Origin: Anaerolineae bacterium | Lineage (GTDB): Bacteria; Chloroflexota; Anaerolineae; B4-G1; DUEL01 | DNA: 7,193 bases | Reading direction: 5' to 3' | Assembly (NCBI GenBank): GCA_029932895.1 | Contig: JAOZPF010000146.1 | Span: 1-7,193 of the forward strand | Shown here: in pieces, positions 5,813-7,193 of the stretch | How the letters are laid out: the number at the start of each line of letters is the position of its first letter | Position numbering within the stretch: the first letter of the stretch is position 1 | Program-made: the position numbers and the translations under genes | The notes under the pieces: model-generated | What the model saw: the letters and a program-made list of their open reading frames with translations, nothing else | What the model was told of the DNA's origin: nothing | Database searches by the model: none

Positions 5813-6213
5813 GGTGTGCTGGCTAATGCCCACAACTGGAGAGGCGCTCGTTTACCGGGGTGGTCAGCATAACCAGTCGCCGTCGGGGGGAGCGTCCACA
5901 CCGCTACTGGTTCGATGGTAGCGCCGCAATCAGTTCTAACAGTTGGCAAAAAGGGGAAAAATCGGTAAACTAGGAGCGCAAGCGAATCGGTATCCCAAGG
6001 AGAGCCGGCTATGCTTATGCGTCTTGATATCTGACCCAACATCCCCGTGTGCTTGGTGATGTGGCCGGTCTGACCGTCGGGGAATTCCATGAGCCGCTTG
6101 ATGAGTTGAGGTCCTTCCACCACCCGATCGGCGTGGGTAACCAATACGGCACGCGTCCAATGGGACAAGATGGGACTGTGAGTCGGTAGTGGTTATGGCT
6201 GCGGGAGGAGAGC
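5813..6213. other. Gene-free stretch of about 400 bp
   Basis: No ORF here has a credible ribosome site, start and family pattern. A minus-strand frame stays open (5761-6168) but runs through the helicase terminator and begins at a TTG with no Shine-Dalgarno. The stretch contains a small hairpin (CGCTAC 5902-5907 with GTAGCG 5918-5923), a possible promoter (5943-5971) and a 10-nt tandem repeat of ATGGGAC (6160-6166 and 6170-6176). It probably holds the control region of the downstream secreted protein and possibly gene remnants. Confidence 0.4.
5943..5971 (+). promoter_or_regulatory. Possible promoter in the spacer before the LVIVD protein
   Basis: TTGGCA (5943-5948) and TAAACT (5966-5971) are separated by exactly 17 bp; the -35 matches consensus at 5 of 6 positions and the -10 at 4 of 6. 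The surrounding A-rich run is unusual for this window. If used for the downstream gene it would give a leader of about 235 nt. Confidence 0.3.
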
Positions 6214-7193
6214 ATGACGCGGCACATCAAGATTCTGAGTCGGATCTTTATACTGTGGGTTTTTCTTGCCCCGGCATTTGCACTTGTTCAGCCAGCCGAA
6301 ACACGAGCAGGTCCACCCCGCCAGAGCGCAGCACCCCAAGTTGATAGCCCTGCCCAACCGGAGAGGACGCCCGAGCGTTCGAGCCTGCAAATGGTAGGCC
6401 AGGTCGGTGGCCGTACCGAGGACGTGGCGGTGCAAGGGGACTATGCCTATGTAGCGGTGGGTCTGCGGCTGGTGGTGCTGGACGTATCGGAGCCGGTCAC
6501 TCCTACCGAGGTGGGCAGCACGATATCGTTCCCCCAGTTCGTCGAAGGCGTGGCAGTCAGCGGCACCCTGGCCTGCGTGGCGGATGGTATGGCGGGACTG
6601 TGGGTCGTGGACGTCTCCGACCCGAGCGCCCCTGTTGAGATTGGGGCCTATGATACGCCCGGCTACGCGGAGGGGGTGGCTGTGGCAGGCCAATACGCCT
6701 ACGTCGCCGACGGCCACTACGGCCTGCGCGTTGTGGACCTCTCCAATCCAGCGCACCCGGCGGAGACGGGATACGCTTACCCCCTGAACTATGTCTTCGA
6801 CGTGGCTGTGGAGGGCAACACCGCCTACCTGTCCGTGGCCGGGGCCGGGCTGCTGATGGCGGACATCTCCGATCCAGCCCATCCTGTGGAACTGGGCTCT
6901 CTGGACACACCGGGATATGCCTACGGCGTGGCCGTCCTCGACAACATGGCCTACGTTGCCGACGGCTGGCGGGGGCTGCGGGTGGTCGATGTCTCTGACC
7001 CGGCACACCCGGTGGAGGCGGGCTCCTACAGCACGCCGGGATGGGCCTTCGACGTGGCTGTCGTGGGGAGCACCGCCTACGTAGCCGATGCCTTTGGTGG
7101 CCTGCGGGTGCTGGATGTGTCCGATCCTGGTCAGCCGGTCGAACTGGGAGGCTACGAAGTGCCCGGCGCGCACGCCGGGCGGGTGGCGGCGGT
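6214..7193 (+). CDS. Secreted LVIVD-repeat beta-propeller protein, partial at right edge
   Basis: The frame opens at ATG 6214, with GGAGG at 6204-6208 (5-nt spacing), and is still open at the end of the window, so at least 326 residues are encoded. Residues 1-23 form a signal peptide: a basic start (R3, H4, K6, R10), a hydrophobic core and a probable signal-peptidase-I cut after AFA (21-23). Residues 24-65 are a Pro/Ala/Gln-rich linker. From about residue 66 the protein consists of 42-residue units with the pattern VAV-G--AYVAD---GLRVVDVSDP--PVE-G, which matches the LVIVD-repeat type that folds as a beta-propeller. Six units plus the start of a seventh are visible. Such proteins are exported and often cell-surface associated, commonly as scaffolds or parts of larger multidomain proteins. 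No catalytic motif is seen, and any C-terminal anchor lies outside the window. Confidence 0.85.
   Translation, partial: MTRHIKILSRIFILWVFLAPAFALVQPAETRAGPPRQSAAPQVDSPAQPERTPERSSLQMVGQVGGRTEDVAVQGDYAYVAVGLRLVVLDVSEPVTPTEVGSTISFPQFVEGVAVSGTLACVADGMAGLWVVDVSDPSAPVEIGAYDTPGYAEGVAVAGQYAYVADGHYGLRVVDLSNPAHPAETGYAYPLNYVFDVAVEGNTAYLSVAGAGLLMADISDPAHPVELGSLDTPGYAYGVAVLDNMAYVADGWRGLRVVDVSDPAHPVEAGSYSTPGWAFDVAVVGSTAYVADAFGGLRVLDVSDPGQPVELGGYEVPGAHAGRVAA
6409..7193 (+). repeat. 126-bp in-frame repeats encoding LVIVD propeller blades
   Basis: Units begin at about 6409, 6535, 6661, 6787, 6913, 7039 and 7165, each exactly 42 codons apart. Protein consensus is G-[YWF]-x-x-[GD]-VAV near the start and GLRVVDVSDPAHPVE in the middle. 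The first unit is the most diverged (GLRLVVLDVSEP, one residue short before the VLDVS strand), and the fourth has the exceptional LSVAGAGLLMADIS. Units 5 and 6 are most alike. Confidence 0.85.

Noticed and set aside
5901..5923. tRNA T-arm-like GGTTCGAT in a small hairpin
   Set aside because: The stem and loop sizes do not fit a T-arm, and no acceptor, D or anticodon arms are found around it.
5761..6168. Open minus-strand frame of 135 codons in the spacer after the helicase
   Set aside because: It begins at TTG with no Shine-Dalgarno, its end runs through the perfect helicase terminator, and no family pattern is recognisable. The part at about 6030-6168 has somewhat coding-like codons, so a gene remnant remains possible.
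6193..7173. Minus-strand frame of 326 codons opposite the LVIVD repeats
   Set aside because: Its apparent repeats (GVGDVH-like) are the reverse complement of the 126-bp propeller repeats. The + strand has a signal peptide, a Shine-Dalgarno and the known repeat pattern.

Overview
The window is about 7.2 kb of GC-rich bacterial DNA with compact gene packing and short spacers. ThyX-type thymidylate synthesis, a secreted LVIVD-repeat propeller, small NHLP-clan-like proteins and a stand-alone recF together suggest Chloroflexota (Anaerolineae or a relative). This is an inference from gene content and protein style; no rRNA or other phylogenetic marker was available to test it.

Layout: The left edge (1-805, + strand) holds the C-terminal end of a hydrophobic protein cut by the window. 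It is followed 4 bp later by a 67-aa protein with a GTG start, then a 74-aa protein. The two small proteins share an N-terminal pattern and look like diverged tandem paralogues. The first resembles the leader-like small proteins of the NHLP / Franean1_4349 / Os1348 type, some of which are RiPP precursors. Facing them on the - strand is a complete M20-family metallopeptidase (892-2241). It is divergent from a + strand recF-thyX pair (2447-4310), whose genes are separated by 13 bp. The M20 and recF genes each have an extended -10 promoter of the same form (TG-N-TACAAT), and recF appears to be transcribed with almost no leader.

After thyX comes the best promoter in the window (4329-4356). It is followed by a strong intrinsic-terminator hairpin (4394-4437) and then a complete DEAD-box RNA helicase with a TTG start (4483-5742). 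No convincing promoter lies between the hairpin and the helicase. The helicase leader is therefore either an attenuator or a roughly 75-nt RNA whose readthrough feeds the helicase. The helicase ends at a second strong terminator (5778-5812). A gene-free stretch of about 400 bp follows. The window ends inside a secreted beta-propeller protein built from regular 42-residue LVIVD-type repeats (from 6214, open at the right edge).

Functionally, recF and thyX link DNA gap repair/replication to dTMP supply, the helicase serves RNA remodelling, and the M20 enzyme and the secreted propeller look like stand-alone genes. The points most worth a second look are the tandem leader-like small proteins and the terminator-containing helicase leader.
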